Under the pieces are notes generated by a model. It was not told the origin of the DNA. It did not search any database and saw nothing but the letters and a program-made list of their open reading frames with translations. Shown here piece by piece: positions 1 to 7,499 of a stretch of DNA of 40,318 nt (its first letter is position 1; every line of letters begins with the position of its first letter). Where the stretch lies: IMG/VR virus record IMGVR_UViG_3300009545_000040, positions 1-40,318 of that record. The stretch is one strand, 5' to 3'. A program made the position numbers and the translations under genes. This DNA is from a virus.

Positions 1-312
1 CGCGCAGGTCACCAGGCAGCGCGCATGCAGTGTCGGCTGGCCATTGTTGATGCCGCGTTCGGGTGCCAGCCCGACGACGATGTCCTGGTACAGAAGAGAC
101 GGATCGGACGAGCCCGTCGAGATATAGCCGGGACTGACGAAGACGGACCATGGCCCGTCCCCGACGAAACGCTCGCGCTCGACGGAGGCAAAAGCGGCGA
201 TCAGCTTCGCGTCGGAAGAGCCGGCGCGTCTTACGACGAAGTTGGCGTAGAAGGCGCGGTGAGAATGGGTGGGGGGCATGGCAGATGTAGCAATGCTGTT
301 GACGATCGACAT
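1..312 (-). CDS. Protein-L-isoaspartate methyltransferase-like protein (5' part, runs off window)
   Basis: Partial gene on the minus strand that continues beyond base 1; only the N-terminal ~104 codons are visible. In-frame ATGs lie at 312 and 279; neither has a good Shine-Dalgarno sequence, so the start is uncertain. The protein reads FYANFVVRRAG early, then VERERFVGDGPW, LLYQDIVVGLAP and INNGQPTLHARCL. This order matches the pre-SAM-domain segment of PCMT/rRNA-adenine-methyltransferase-like proteins, where a PRExF-like element is followed by a YxD segment and then the glycine-rich SAM motif (outside the window). Known role of the family: SAM-dependent methyl transfer, in PCMT to isoaspartyl residues for protein repair. 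It is most likely a chromosomal gene, as it lies outside the attachment junction. Recognised by sequence memory only; the catalytic part is not visible. Confidence 0.6.
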   Translation of the reverse strand, partial: MSIVNSIATSAMPPTHSHRAFYANFVVRRAGSSDAKLIAAFASVERERFVGDGPWSVFVSPGYISTGSSDPSLLYQDIVVGLAPERGINNGQPTLHARCLVTCA

Positions 313-395
313 AGATTTGACGGGGCTCGCTTTAGAGAGAGGCGTGGAGCCGATTATGACTGGACTTAATTGCATATGGATTTACGTGCTTGCGT

Positions 396-690
396 CCCCT
401 TTATTCCGTGCTCCCTTGCACGTCGATTTCCAAGCTCTCCCGCGTCCACTCGTCAATGACAGTGAGACACTTCAACTGCTGACCGATGGCGCACGCGTCC
501 AACACGAAATCATACCCACATCTGGTTCGGACCCGTGGCCGGCAGTGGCCGCGGACACTCGCTGGCCACGCGCTGACGCGGGCGCTTGCGCGGCACCTGC
601 AACCTCGCCACTCTCCACAGCCGGTGCGTGCGGCCCCAGCTCATCGCGTGTCCGGCGCATTCCAGATAACCAATCGCGCCATTCCGCGCC
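396..690 (-). pseudogene. Decayed IS3-family transposase OrfB fragment
   Basis: No intact frame exists here, but reading the minus strand across frames gives a continuous IS3-type OrfB segment. From about 690 downwards it reads GHAMSWGRTHRLWRV, LQVPRKRPRQRV, PRPLPATGPNQMWV, then after a short deletion near 513-516 DFVLDACAIGQQLKC and LTVIDEWTRESLEIDV, ending at a TAA near 396. In intact IS3 transposases the motif is NQVWxYDF followed by KCLTVIDExTRE; the aspartates belong to the DDE catalytic core. The Tyr codon of the expected WxYDF has been lost, which shifts the frame, and the C-terminal part with the last catalytic Glu is absent. This explains the otherwise empty stretch 313-844. No terminal inverted repeats were recognised. 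Confidence 0.72.
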
Positions 691-844
691 AGCCCTTAAG
701 TACGGTGCAAGTGGCGCGACTCACGTGACCAGGGCGGTAGATTTCCCTTCTCTGCAGGATTGTGCGCTACGCTGTTACAGCAAGAAGGATGGTCGTGCGT
801 TGCGGAGACCAAGAAGAATCGGCCAGTTCATCGTGGGGGCTCCA

Positions 845-2176
845 ATGGAACGATTTCTCGCGGCGGGCTTCAGAGCTTTCTTCGTAGTGTCGCTTCTGTG
901 TCTCATTGCGTCGATTGCATATTTCGTTTGGCGTCAAAGTTGGGACCTTGTTGGGCTATTGGCGGGAGTCTTGGTCGTCGGCGCCCCCTGCTTGGCGCTG
1001 TTCCTTCTCCCCGCCAATCTAACCTCGTATGCGACGTCCTGGATCGCAAAGAGGGGATGGCGACTAGCCACGCGACTAGCGCTTTTCGTCAACCTGACTC
1101 TGACCAATGCAAGTTGCGCGATCGCGACTATCGCAGTCTTCTCCGCGGTGCTCTGGAAGGGCGCTCCGATCAACCAGAAGTGGGCACTAGTTGCCAGCTT
1201 CGGAGCCGCTACCTTCCCGGGTTGCTGGATTGCCTTTCGAGAGCGCGAAGCGGCAGGCGGCTTATTTCTTGCCTTCTTTGCAGGACTGGCCAGCGCCGCG
1301 ATGGCGAGTGCGCTTCTTTGGGCTCCTCCTTTGGCGATTCCTTCGGCGCTCTGCGTGTATTTTCTCGCGCTGATAGTCAATTTTGCATTCACCGCTCCGA
1401 AGGTGGTACCCAAGAAGCCCAGAACTGCTTTCGATGCGGTGATTTTCGCGATGTACGGAAATCCGCCTCCTCCAAACACCGCTGACCCTACGCAAGCCGC
1501 GGCTTTGGTGGAGGAACTTCTAGCCGGTGTCGTCAATGGCGATGAGGTAAAGGGTGCTACGGTGCGGCTCAACGACAAAGATATGCCCTTCAATACACAT
1601 GAACTTGCTGTCGCCGTGTTACTGCATTTTCTTCGACGCAAGGATCTGATGCCGCATCTAGCCCAGGTGCAGTTGGGTGCACGCCTCGCTGCGTTGAAGT
1701 GGTTTGAAGAGGGAAAGATCAACCGGGTGGCTATCGAATCGTTCGAGAACGTAATCTATCGGGCGTACCAGCAGGTTATTTGCGCCCCAAGCCCACCGAC
1801 TAGGACGGCAAGTCAGTCGAGCCGTGACGCTCGGGATAACGGCACTCTGAAGTCGCCGCCAAGTGGGACGGGCGGGATCAGCACAGATGCGTTCCCCAAT
1901 GGGAGGGGCGAGTTCGGGCTCACTGCAACGAATCCTATACCTTGCAGAAAGGAACACGGCGCAAATGTCTATCTGAGTCGCCTTCGAACCACCGATGGAC
2001 GGAAGGTGCTCTTCAGGCGAATAGGAGCAGCTCAGAATGATGTCTCGTCTCATCCCATTGAGTGTTATTCGATACAACTCCTCGATGGGCAGGAGCTAGT
2101 GAAGCTCTACCTGTCCCTGTACCAGATGCGGGACTCGGGCAAAGCGCCTAGGGGATTCACTCTTGCTCCGACCTGA
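845..2176 (+). CDS. Multi-pass membrane protein of unknown function
   Basis: 443 residues. I start it at ATG 845, preceded by a G-rich stretch at short distance, rather than at an in-frame ATG 192 codons upstream, because that upstream part is low-quality sequence overlapping the IS3 remnant on the other strand. About six hydrophobic segments fill the first ~180 residues (e.g. AFFVVSLLCLIASIAYFVW near residue 10, then around 35-55, 75-105, 112-130, 137-158 and 162-181). A cytoplasmic or periplasmic domain follows, with VEELLAGVVNGDEVKG and HELAVAVLLHFLRRKDL, a low-complexity Ser/Thr/Gly linker and a C-terminal segment with SIQLLDGQELVKLYLSLY. No family recognised. It lies outside the prophage and is taken as a chromosomal gene. 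Confidence 0.6.
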   Translation: MERFLAAGFRAFFVVSLLCLIASIAYFVWRQSWDLVGLLAGVLVVGAPCLALFLLPANLTSYATSWIAKRGWRLATRLALFVNLTLTNASCAIATIAVFSAVLWKGAPINQKWALVASFGAATFPGCWIAFREREAAGGLFLAFFAGLASAAMASALLWAPPLAIPSALCVYFLALIVNFAFTAPKVVPKKPRTAFDAVIFAMYGNPPPPNTADPTQAAALVEELLAGVVNGDEVKGATVRLNDKDMPFNTHELAVAVLLHFLRRKDLMPHLAQVQLGARLAALKWFEEGKINRVAIESFENVIYRAYQQVICAPSPPTRTASQSSRDARDNGTLKSPPSGTGGISTDAFPNGRGEFGLTATNPIPCRKEHGANVYLSRLRTTDGRKVLFRRIGAAQNDVSSHPIECYSIQLLDGQELVKLYLSLYQMRDSGKAPRGFTLAPT

Positions 2177-2392
2177 GGCTACGGGTGGATGTGCATCGGT
2201 GGTTCGATGGTTTGGAAGAGACGTTCAACATTGTGTGGAATTCAGAGTCATATCATGTCCGCTGCATATTGGCTGACGCGCGCTGACAAATCCGACGGGT
2301 CGAATACACCGGCCCGACGATCCTCCGCAGCAGTGCGGTTCTGACAGTCCCCTCTCGCTTGGCCCAAGGGAGGGGATAACTTGAGTAGTAAA

Positions 2393-2630
2393 CCGCTTCG
2401 TCAGCGATGTCGATAGTTCGCGAAGGACTCAGGGCCGCTTGCGCGGCCCAGGCGGGGGAATGACTCGCGCCATCCATGGCGCTCGCCCTCCGCGGCTGCG
2501 CCGCTGCGGGCCATCGCTGTGCGATGTTCGCTTCGGCATCCTGCCTCTTGCAGTGGACCGCTTCGTCAGCGAAGTCGACAGTTCCCGAACGACTCAGGGC
2601 CGCTCGCGCGGCCCGGAGGCGGGGGGAATG
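2393..2630 (+). repeat. Tandem imperfect direct repeats in the chromosomal spacer
   Basis: Two copies of a ~70-bp unit, at 2393-2462 and 2558-2630, begin CCGCTTCGTCAGCGA and end GGCGGGG(G)GAATG, and share a central CTCAGGGCCGCT-GCGCGGCCC part that can form a hairpin. The sequence after each copy is also related: both run on to GGCATCCTGCCT, so the whole unit is about 165 bp. The spacer 2177-2811 has no credible gene. Such GC-rich, hairpin-bearing intergenic repeats next to stable RNA genes are common in some GC-rich proteobacteria. Function unknown. Confidence 0.6.
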
Positions 2631-2774
2631 TGCTGGCCTTCCTGGCCCGCACCTCGCGCGATGCGCGAGGCCAGCTACGCTGCGCTCCGCTGTCCGCTCC
2701 GGCATCCTGCCTGCGCAGTCGAACGTGGCTTTGCTGCGCAAAGCGACGTTCTCGCGCCGCCCTGCCTTCTCCAA

Positions 2775-2803
2775 ACAAAAAAGGGCCCCGCAAGGGGGCC
2801 CTT
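2775..2803 (-). terminator. Rho-independent terminator (native tmRNA terminator)
   Basis: Perfect 9-bp stem AAGGGCCCC/GGGGCCCTT (2781-2789 with 2795-2803) around a 5-nt loop, followed in the minus direction by a T-rich tract. It lies 8 bp beyond the CCA end of the tmRNA-like fragment, where the host gene's terminator is expected. It would also stop leftward transcription from the integrase gene. A weaker T-rich run on the plus side makes it potentially bidirectional. Confidence 0.8.
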
Positions 2804-2811
2804 ATTTTGTT

Positions 2812-2846
2812 TGGTGGAGGCGGGGGGAATCGAACCTGCGTCCGAA
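2812..2846 (-). other. Attachment junction: displaced tmRNA (ssrA) 3'-end fragment
   Basis: The minus strand reads a T-arm (GGTTCGATTCC) followed by CCCCGCCTCCACCA, that is, the acceptor 3' strand, discriminator A and encoded CCA. Only this 3' end is present; no body or 5' acceptor strand adjoins it. The integrase stop codon is immediately upstream. This is the classic result of a tyrosine recombinase using the 3' end of a tRNA or tmRNA gene: the phage carries its own copy to rebuild the RNA at the far junction and leaves the old end here. The position-70 U (CTCCACCA) is the alanine-identity feature found in tmRNA and tRNA-Ala. The first T-stem strand pairs poorly (GCAGG against CCCCC), so bases above about 2837 are probably phage-derived and the shared core is about 25 bp. 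tRNA-Ala is the alternative. Confidence 0.68.
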
Positions 2847-4010
2847 CTAGGCGCGGCGCGGCTTTGCGGCGTCATCCCCCACGGAAACCCCACAAACGGC
2901 CGCAGCTTTGTCACCGGCGGTGGGGTCGACTTCTGGTATCCAGCGCCCGTAGGTCCGCACGATCATCACCCAATCCTTATGCCCCATCTGCGACGCGACC
3001 CAGACCGGGTTCTCGCCAGCGCTGAGCAGCGTCGAGGCGTAGGTATGCCGCGTCTGGTAGGGGTAGCGGTACCGCACGCCTGCGCGCTTCAGGGCCGGCC
3101 TCCAGTGCCACTCACGGATCGGCTTGTCGCCGCCCCAGCCAACGCCTGTACGCGGATCGTGGAACACCATGCCGCCCTGCAAGAGGGTGTACTCGCGCTG
3201 CGCCTGCAGCGCTTCCCGCGAGGCCGGCAACAGTTTGACCTCCCGCCGGCCAGCCTTCGTCTTTGGCCCCTTCAGCTCGCCAGAGACCATCGCCTGGCGC
3301 ACGCGCACGAATCCACGCGACCAGTCGACATCCTGCCAGCGCAACGCGATCAGCTCTGACGTGCGCATGCCGGTCCAGAACGCGAACTGCACCAGGTTGC
3401 GAAACTGACCGGTGCACTCGGCAAGGATTGCTTCGCGCTCGGCCGGCGTGAACGGATCGATATCGTCTTCCTTCACGCCTTTGCGCTTGACTTTGATGCC
3501 GGCGATCGGATTGACCTTGATCGTGCCGGCGATCATTTCCTCGGCGAGCATCCCGCGCAGCGGCGTCAGGACGTTGTTCACGCGCTTGGCCGTGGACGTT
3601 TGCCCGGCGATCCATGTGCGAATCTGGCCGCGTGACAGGTCGCGCAGTAGCGTCGCACCGAAAGTGCGACTCAGTACGCCGACGGCGCGCTCGTAGCCTT
3701 CGAAGGTGCTCAGCTCGACGGAAGCCTTTGCGGATGCCAGCCACGCCTCGAGCTTCTTCGCAACCGTGACCATCGCTGCCGGCTCTTTGGCCAGAAGCAC
3801 TGATCGCGCTGAGCCTGGGAAGTACTCGTGATAGTCGAAGATGCCCTTGGCGATCTCGTCAAGGATCCGGCCGCGCATGTTGCGGGCATAGTTGAGGTTG
3901 CGCGGGGTAGGAGCCAGCCTAATTCGTTCCTCGCAAGCCACGCCGCGATAGCGGAACCGAATCCCTATGCTGCTTTCGGATGCGCGGAAGACGCTGCCCC
4001 GGTCGCCCAT
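2847..4010 (-). CDS. int: Tyrosine-recombinase integrase
   Basis: 387 residues. It integrates and, with a directionality factor, excises the prophage by site-specific recombination. The N-terminal ~70 residues (GIRFRYRGVACEERIRL) resemble the DUF3596 arm-binding domain, residues ~75-160 form the SAM-like core-binding domain, and the catalytic domain shows TGMRTSELIALRWQDVDW (first Arg), YPYQTRHTYASTLLSAG (R-H-x-x-Y/R box) and MGHKDWVMIVRTYGRW with the nucleophilic Tyr. Full length for the family. The last codons abut the tmRNA-like attachment fragment, which is typical. The start ATG at 4010 lies inside the preceding excisionase-like gene (46-bp overlap), so translation is probably coupled. 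It is the last gene of the long leftward operon. Confidence 0.93.
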   Translation of the reverse strand: MGDRGSVFRASESSIGIRFRYRGVACEERIRLAPTPRNLNYARNMRGRILDEIAKGIFDYHEYFPGSARSVLLAKEPAAMVTVAKKLEAWLASAKASVELSTFEGYERAVGVLSRTFGATLLRDLSRGQIRTWIAGQTSTAKRVNNVLTPLRGMLAEEMIAGTIKVNPIAGIKVKRKGVKEDDIDPFTPAEREAILAECTGQFRNLVQFAFWTGMRTSELIALRWQDVDWSRGFVRVRQAMVSGELKGPKTKAGRREVKLLPASREALQAQREYTLLQGGMVFHDPRTGVGWGGDKPIREWHWRPALKRAGVRYRYPYQTRHTYASTLLSAGENPVWVASQMGHKDWVMIVRTYGRWIPEVDPTAGDKAAAVCGVSVGDDAAKPRRA

Positions 4011-4171
4011 GATTCAAATCCCTCCACATCGATGAGAGTGCGCCCGTCTGGCGCTTTGATCCAGACGCGGCCCTCAAGCCACTCACCACGCTTTATCTTC
4101 GCGCGGATCGCGTCCTCGGTATAGCCAGACTGCGCCGCGAAGGCCGGAATGGTCAAATGTCGCAAGCTCAC
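3965..4171 (-). CDS. xis: Excisionase-like DNA-binding protein
   Basis: 68 residues. The sequence LTIPAFAAQSGYTEDAIRAKIKRGEW fits a MerR/Xis-type winged helix-turn-helix (helix, turn, recognition helix, then the wing segment VWIKAPDGRTLIDVEGFESW). Proteins of this size and fold just upstream of a phage integrase usually act as recombination directionality factors that bind and bend the attachment site to favour excision. It overlaps the integrase start. The call rests on fold pattern and position; a general small regulator is the alternative. Confidence 0.75.
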   Translation of the reverse strand: MSLRHLTIPAFAAQSGYTEDAIRAKIKRGEWLEGRVWIKAPDGRTLIDVEGFESWATGAASSAHPKAA

Positions 4172-4189
4172 GTCTTCACTGTCTCGGTT

Positions 4190-4525
4190 TCAACCCTGAG
4201 AGATTTTCGCGCATTCAACAGCCTCGCGCCCCTGTCCTGCCAGTTCGCGGGCGCGGCGTTCGATCCTTTCCCAAATCGTAGGAGTGAGCGACGACGGACT
4301 GAATCCTGCTATCGCCTCGCTGATCGCCAAGCGCCAGTCGCGTGAGTCAGGCACCGCCTCACGCTCGCCTGACTGAGACTGTTGGGCGTCATCCAATCGC
4401 CGCAGCAACAGGTGGTCGTTGCAGTTGCACAGATCAACGTTTCCTCGGCACTGAATAGCCTCGCCGATGAATTCGCGTGCGTCGCGCAGCGCCTCGGCAA
4501 GTTCGCGGGTTGTTGTGGGGGTCAT
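4190..4525 (-). CDS. Hypothetical phage protein
   Basis: 111 residues. I use ATG 4525, which overlaps the upstream gene's TGA in an ATGA arrangement, rather than an in-frame ATG 12 codons earlier. The sequence is acidic and probably helical, with RELAEALRDAREFIGEAI, a Cys pair (DLCNCND) and a second helical part WERIERRARELAGQG. No family recognised. It sits between the DUF6527-like gene and the excisionase in the leftward operon, a zone of small non-essential genes in lambdoid phages. Confidence 0.6.
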   Translation of the reverse strand: MTPTTTRELAEALRDAREFIGEAIQCRGNVDLCNCNDHLLLRRLDDAQQSQSGEREAVPDSRDWRLAISEAIAGFSPSSLTPTIWERIERRARELAGQGREAVECAKISQG

Positions 4526-4875
4526 GGATTCAATACTCCGTTCGTGATTGTTCCGTGCCAATGACCAATCTGCTCAAAGCCAACGGATGGTGATATTGTC
4601 AAGGTGTCAAACGTGTCCCCTGATTCACGTCGATGTTCTTTCCTTCCGCGCCCATTTTCCGGCCACCATTCAGGGCCGTATCGCCCAATCAAATTGTCGG
4701 GATCAATTGGAGGGAAGAAGTAGAACGCAAGGCGTCTGCCGCGTTGATGACCGCAAGTTGGGCAAGGCGTGTGTTCGCAATGCGGGCACAAGAACGAAAC
4801 CCCGACATAAAAGCGCACGCCATCGACGGCATTAGGTAACACCAGCCATTTGGGCGAAAGATCAACCAGCTTCAC
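4522..4875 (-). CDS. DUF6527-like phage protein (copy 1)
   Basis: 117 residues. It starts MKLVDLSPKWLVLP, then has a Cys cluster (CPHCEHTPCPTCGH), an aromatic segment, and ends DTFDTLTISPSV...HWHGTITNGVL. This order, an N-terminal L-x-P-x-W, a Cys-rich centre and a C-terminal TLxxSPSI...CxWHGxIxxGxV, is what I know from the small phage proteins grouped as DUF6527. The Cys usually found before the final WHG is here His-Trp-His. Function unknown; a metal-binding role is plausible from the four to five Cys. A second, diverged member lies in the lysis region at 31072-31515. It overlaps both neighbours by 4 bp. Confidence 0.6.
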   Translation of the reverse strand: MKLVDLSPKWLVLPNAVDGVRFYVGVSFLCPHCEHTPCPTCGHQRGRRLAFYFFPPIDPDNLIGRYGPEWWPENGRGRKEHRRESGDTFDTLTISPSVGFEQIGHWHGTITNGVLNP

Positions 4876-5351
4876 CCCACACCTCCACTATCCACCCCAC
4901 CCTGCGCACGGGACTGTGCGGCGGTAAAGGCATCATGTATGTCTCGCGCCATTCGTTCCAGCGTCTCATGCAAATACGGGCGGTCCTCGATTAGCAACCG
5001 GAATTTGTCGGGACCGACGATGCGAAACGGCGAGCCGCGTCCCTTCGTCTGGACTTCCCATCCGCCCGGTAGCGGAATGTACGTGCGGTCATAGTCCTCG
5101 TCGCGCTCGATGGGTCGAACCAACGCCCGCACCGCATCCTCGGCTGACGTGCCCGCGACTGACGGCGGTTTGGCGGCGGCGAGTTCATTGGCAAAAATCA
5201 TCGAGTCGCGTGTTACCCATGCACCGGATTCGCCAATATCTTTGTTCCAGTCCGCAATCCAAAAATACTTCATGCCGTCATGTGACGAACAAACTAGCGC
5301 CGTCATCGCATTCTGCGTCGGGCGTGGCGTGGGGTCGGTTGTATTGGTCAT
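4872..5351 (-). CDS. Hypothetical phage protein with PGGWEVQTKGRGSPFRI motif
   Basis: 159 residues. A central stretch YIPLPGGWEVQTKGRGSPFR is a pattern I have met in uncharacterised phage proteins; the N-terminal part (MKYFWIADWNKDIGES) is aromatic and the C-terminal part is amphipathic helix (LHETLERMARDIHDAF). No catalytic motif is seen. Start ATG 5351 overlaps the upstream stop by 4 bp, and the stop overlaps the DUF6527-like gene. Probably a leftward-operon accessory gene; function unknown. Confidence 0.6.
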   Translation of the reverse strand: MTNTTDPTPRPTQNAMTALVCSSHDGMKYFWIADWNKDIGESGAWVTRDSMIFANELAAAKPPSVAGTSAEDAVRALVRPIERDEDYDRTYIPLPGGWEVQTKGRGSPFRIVGPDKFRLLIEDRPYLHETLERMARDIHDAFTAAQSRAQGGVDSGGVG

Positions 5352-5566
5352 GGTTCAAATCCTGAGCAGCCGAGAGAATCGGAGCGGTAAGTCAGCCTCA
5401 CGATCCCAGCCGGATAGTCCTGGCTGAGCGATTCAAGCTGTGCGGTCGCGGTCTGGGTGCGACCGAGCGCGTCGTGGTGCACGAGCACGACAGTGACCGA
5501 CGTCACGGCCGCGGCGCTAGCAGCTATGCCACAGAGCAGGCCCGCGAGGAAGGATGCTGGTTTCAT
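5348..5566 (-). CDS. Small membrane-anchored or secreted protein
   Basis: 72 residues with a single N-terminal hydrophobic segment (FLAGLLCGIAASAAAVTSVTVVLV), which could be an uncleaved anchor or a signal peptide, followed by a ~45-residue soluble tail with one Cys. Overlaps the ATPase gene stop by 4 bp and the next gene by 4 bp. No family recognised. Confidence 0.6.
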   Translation of the reverse strand: MKPASFLAGLLCGIAASAAAVTSVTVVLVHHDALGRTQTATAQLESLSQDYPAGIVRLTYRSDSLGCSGFEP

Positions 5567-7272
5567 GACAGGCCCTTGGGGAAAAGGATCGAGCCGGCTT
5601 TCACGCTGCCAGGTCGCGGAACTTCGGCGAAGCGAAGCGTGACCAGCTGGCCCACGTGTGCAGCACCAGTTCCACCACTGAGCGAGGAGTAACCGACCGC
5701 TGGCGCGAGGTCGGCGCGCGTCGTGCTCTCTGGGTAGATTTCGATCAGGCGCTCAAGAATTCGGCGCTGGCCTTGATCCAGCTTCGACAGCGCGCGCGCG
5801 TGCAGTTCGCCGAGGGAAATGGATCCTGCAGGCCACGTCGCGCGCGCCTCGCCTATATCCGTGAGTTCGACCTGGCCAGGCGCAGGAACCTGCAGCAGCC
5901 CGGCTTCGACCAGCGCGCCGACATGCGCAGCGCCGGTGCCGCCGGAGAGTGACGAATAGCCTGCCATGAACGCGACCTGCGGTCGATCCGCCGGTTTGAT
6001 TCCGAACGAAGCAAGTTCGGCGACCGCGTTCAAGATGCGCTGCTGGCCTTCGTTGATCGCGGCATTCGGCGCCGGAGTTGCGCGGCGCTGTACGGGCTGC
6101 GGCGGCGTCGCCAGCGCTCGGTTCTGGGTCGAGACTGACGATTTAAGCGCAGCGGTCGAATCGGCAGGTTTCGTAAAGTTTGGCGCGTCGATGGCGTCGA
6201 GCGCATCTCGCAATTTTCCGCGCAAATTATTCCGAAAATTATTCACTTCCAAGTCACGATGCTTGAGCGCTTCGGCAACGGCATCGCTAACACGTTGATT
6301 CACTTCCGATACCGGAATTCCGATATCGGGCTTGCGTGTCGACAGTTCGCGCTGCAGTCGCGCAACCTCGGCGCGCAGCAGCTTCGGGTCGTTCGCCTCT
6401 GCCTCTGCTACCGCGTCGCCGACGGCCGCGCGCAGCTTATCGACGTCGATCTGCGCGGTTACGACCTTGGCGCTGGCGTCATTGCCATCAGGCGTTGCGC
6501 TGTTGTCGAATGTGTGGATTCGCGGCAGCTGCACGAGCTCCAACGGCGCCTCGCTGCTGCAGATCCATGCCTGCCCGGTCTTCAGGCCGCGCAAGCTGCG
6601 AGAGATCTCCTGCTGGCGCGCCTTGTCGTCGACGTTGCTCTTCAGCCAGGTCAGGACCGGGGCCTGGTCAGCGGGTGCCGTGAAGCGGTGCACGATCAAC
6701 GTCTCGCAGCTTCCGAGCACGGCATTGTGCAGCGCCTGGACACGTTGACTGCAGACGATCAGGCGAATCCCTTTCGAGCGCCCGGCGGTCGCGAGTTTCT
6801 TCGCGTAGTAGACCGCCATGTTCTCGTCGCCGACGCCGCTGCGTTCTTTCGGTGCGAACTCGTGCGCCTCCTCGATCACGAGGTAGACGACGCCGCGCAT
6901 CTTGCGCATCAGCGAATCGGCGAAGGCGTTGAAGAAACGGTTTGGTCCGCCGGCCTTGAAGTCCGCCATGTCGACGATCGAAAGCGGCAGCGCACCGGTC
7001 CCGACCAGTTCGCCAATTGCCGCGCCTGCTCCATCGTGCAGCGGCACGTGACCATGCGGGCCGCCGAGGATCTGGAAGGGCAGTCCAGGCTTGCGACCGT
7101 CCGCGCTCGAGGTGAGGCCCCACCAGTCAGACTTGACCGGATCGAGGACGCAGACGCGGGCATCTTCGGCGACAGCCTGCTCGACGATCAGCTTCGCAGT
7201 CGAGGTCTTGCCGCTCCCAGTTTTCCCGAGCACGGCGGTGTGATGGCGCAGAACTTCAGCGGGAAACTTCAT
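5563..7272 (-). CDS. HerA/FtsK-type P-loop ATPase (DUF87-like) with two C-terminal winged-helix repeats
   Basis: 569 residues from ATG 7272, which overlaps the upstream TGA and has a GAGG at suitable distance; an in-frame ATG seven codons earlier is less likely. Walker A is GKTGSGKTSTAK at about residue 16-27 and Walker B is VVYLVIEEAHEFAP near residue 140. The sensor-like segment LIVCSQRVQALHNAVL follows, then LKTGQAWIC, as in HerA/VirB4-type DNA-translocating ATPases. A coiled-coil part (LRAEVARLQRELS, HRDLEVNNFRNNLRGKL) joins the motor to two tandem copies of a ~60-residue domain that share GYSSLSGGTGAAHVG exactly, probably winged helices binding DNA. No NurA-like nuclease gene lies next to it. 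It may act on DNA ends or mobile DNA during recombination; this is inference. Overlaps both neighbours by 4 bp. Confidence 0.82.
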   Translation of the reverse strand: MKFPAEVLRHHTAVLGKTGSGKTSTAKLIVEQAVAEDARVCVLDPVKSDWWGLTSSADGRKPGLPFQILGGPHGHVPLHDGAGAAIGELVGTGALPLSIVDMADFKAGGPNRFFNAFADSLMRKMRGVVYLVIEEAHEFAPKERSGVGDENMAVYYAKKLATAGRSKGIRLIVCSQRVQALHNAVLGSCETLIVHRFTAPADQAPVLTWLKSNVDDKARQQEISRSLRGLKTGQAWICSSEAPLELVQLPRIHTFDNSATPDGNDASAKVVTAQIDVDKLRAAVGDAVAEAEANDPKLLRAEVARLQRELSTRKPDIGIPVSEVNQRVSDAVAEALKHRDLEVNNFRNNLRGKLRDALDAIDAPNFTKPADSTAALKSSVSTQNRALATPPQPVQRRATPAPNAAINEGQQRILNAVAELASFGIKPADRPQVAFMAGYSSLSGGTGAAHVGALVEAGLLQVPAPGQVELTDIGEARATWPAGSISLGELHARALSKLDQGQRRILERLIEIYPESTTRADLAPAVGYSSLSGGTGAAHVGQLVTLRFAEVPRPGSVKAGSILFPKGLS

Positions 7273-7499
7273 TTGCGTCCTCGTTTGTACCAATGCAGGC
7301 GGCGCACAGTCGCGCCTTCGGGAATCTCGTTCGCCGGCCAGCGCAGGCAGCGCAGATAGTTGCGGCGCCGAATACGCGGGCTCGCGCGCACCGCCGTGAC
7401 GAAGTAGGCCGTCTTGCCGCTCGACGTCAGGATGTAATCACCCTCAGCTATCGGCGCGTCGTAGAAGATGCGGCATTCGGAGTAGGGCATGCCTTTCAC
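7269..7499 (-). CDS. Small basic protein, paralogue B of the gene at 8925-9191
   Basis: 76 residues from GTG 7499, which overlaps the upstream TGA (GTGA) behind a GGAGG; ATG 7490 is the alternative. The protein shares with the gene at 8925-9191 the layout GxYI(L/I)xxx-G-x-x-xYF/L-xxxR-SP, then LRCLRWP..(E/D)IPEG(A/S)T and a final W(Y/F)KR. The C-terminus is strongly basic. The family is known to me only as uncharacterised phage proteins. The pair brackets the Gp37/Gp68 and SpoU-like genes, which suggests a local duplication or a joint role. Its stop overlaps the ATPase start. Confidence 0.65.
   Translation of the reverse strand: MKGMPYSECRIFYDAPIAEGDYILTSSGKTAYFVTAVRASPRIRRRNYLRCLRWPANEIPEGATVRRLHWYKRGRK

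Noticed and set aside
269-844. N-terminal extension of the membrane protein at 845-2176
   Set aside because: The extension is low-complexity and lies over an IS3 remnant of the opposite strand; ATG 845 begins directly before the first membrane segment.
2393-2630. CRISPR-like array
   Set aside because: Only two imperfect copies of a long unit, with related rather than unique sequence between them.
2439-3359. 306-codon plus-strand frame across the attachment junction
   Set aside because: It crosses the tmRNA fragment and runs antisense to integrase; the composition follows the GC-rich repeats.
6259-7359. 366-codon open frame on the plus strand
   Set aside because: Antisense to the HerA-type ATPase whose motifs are clear; no ribosome site or domain.
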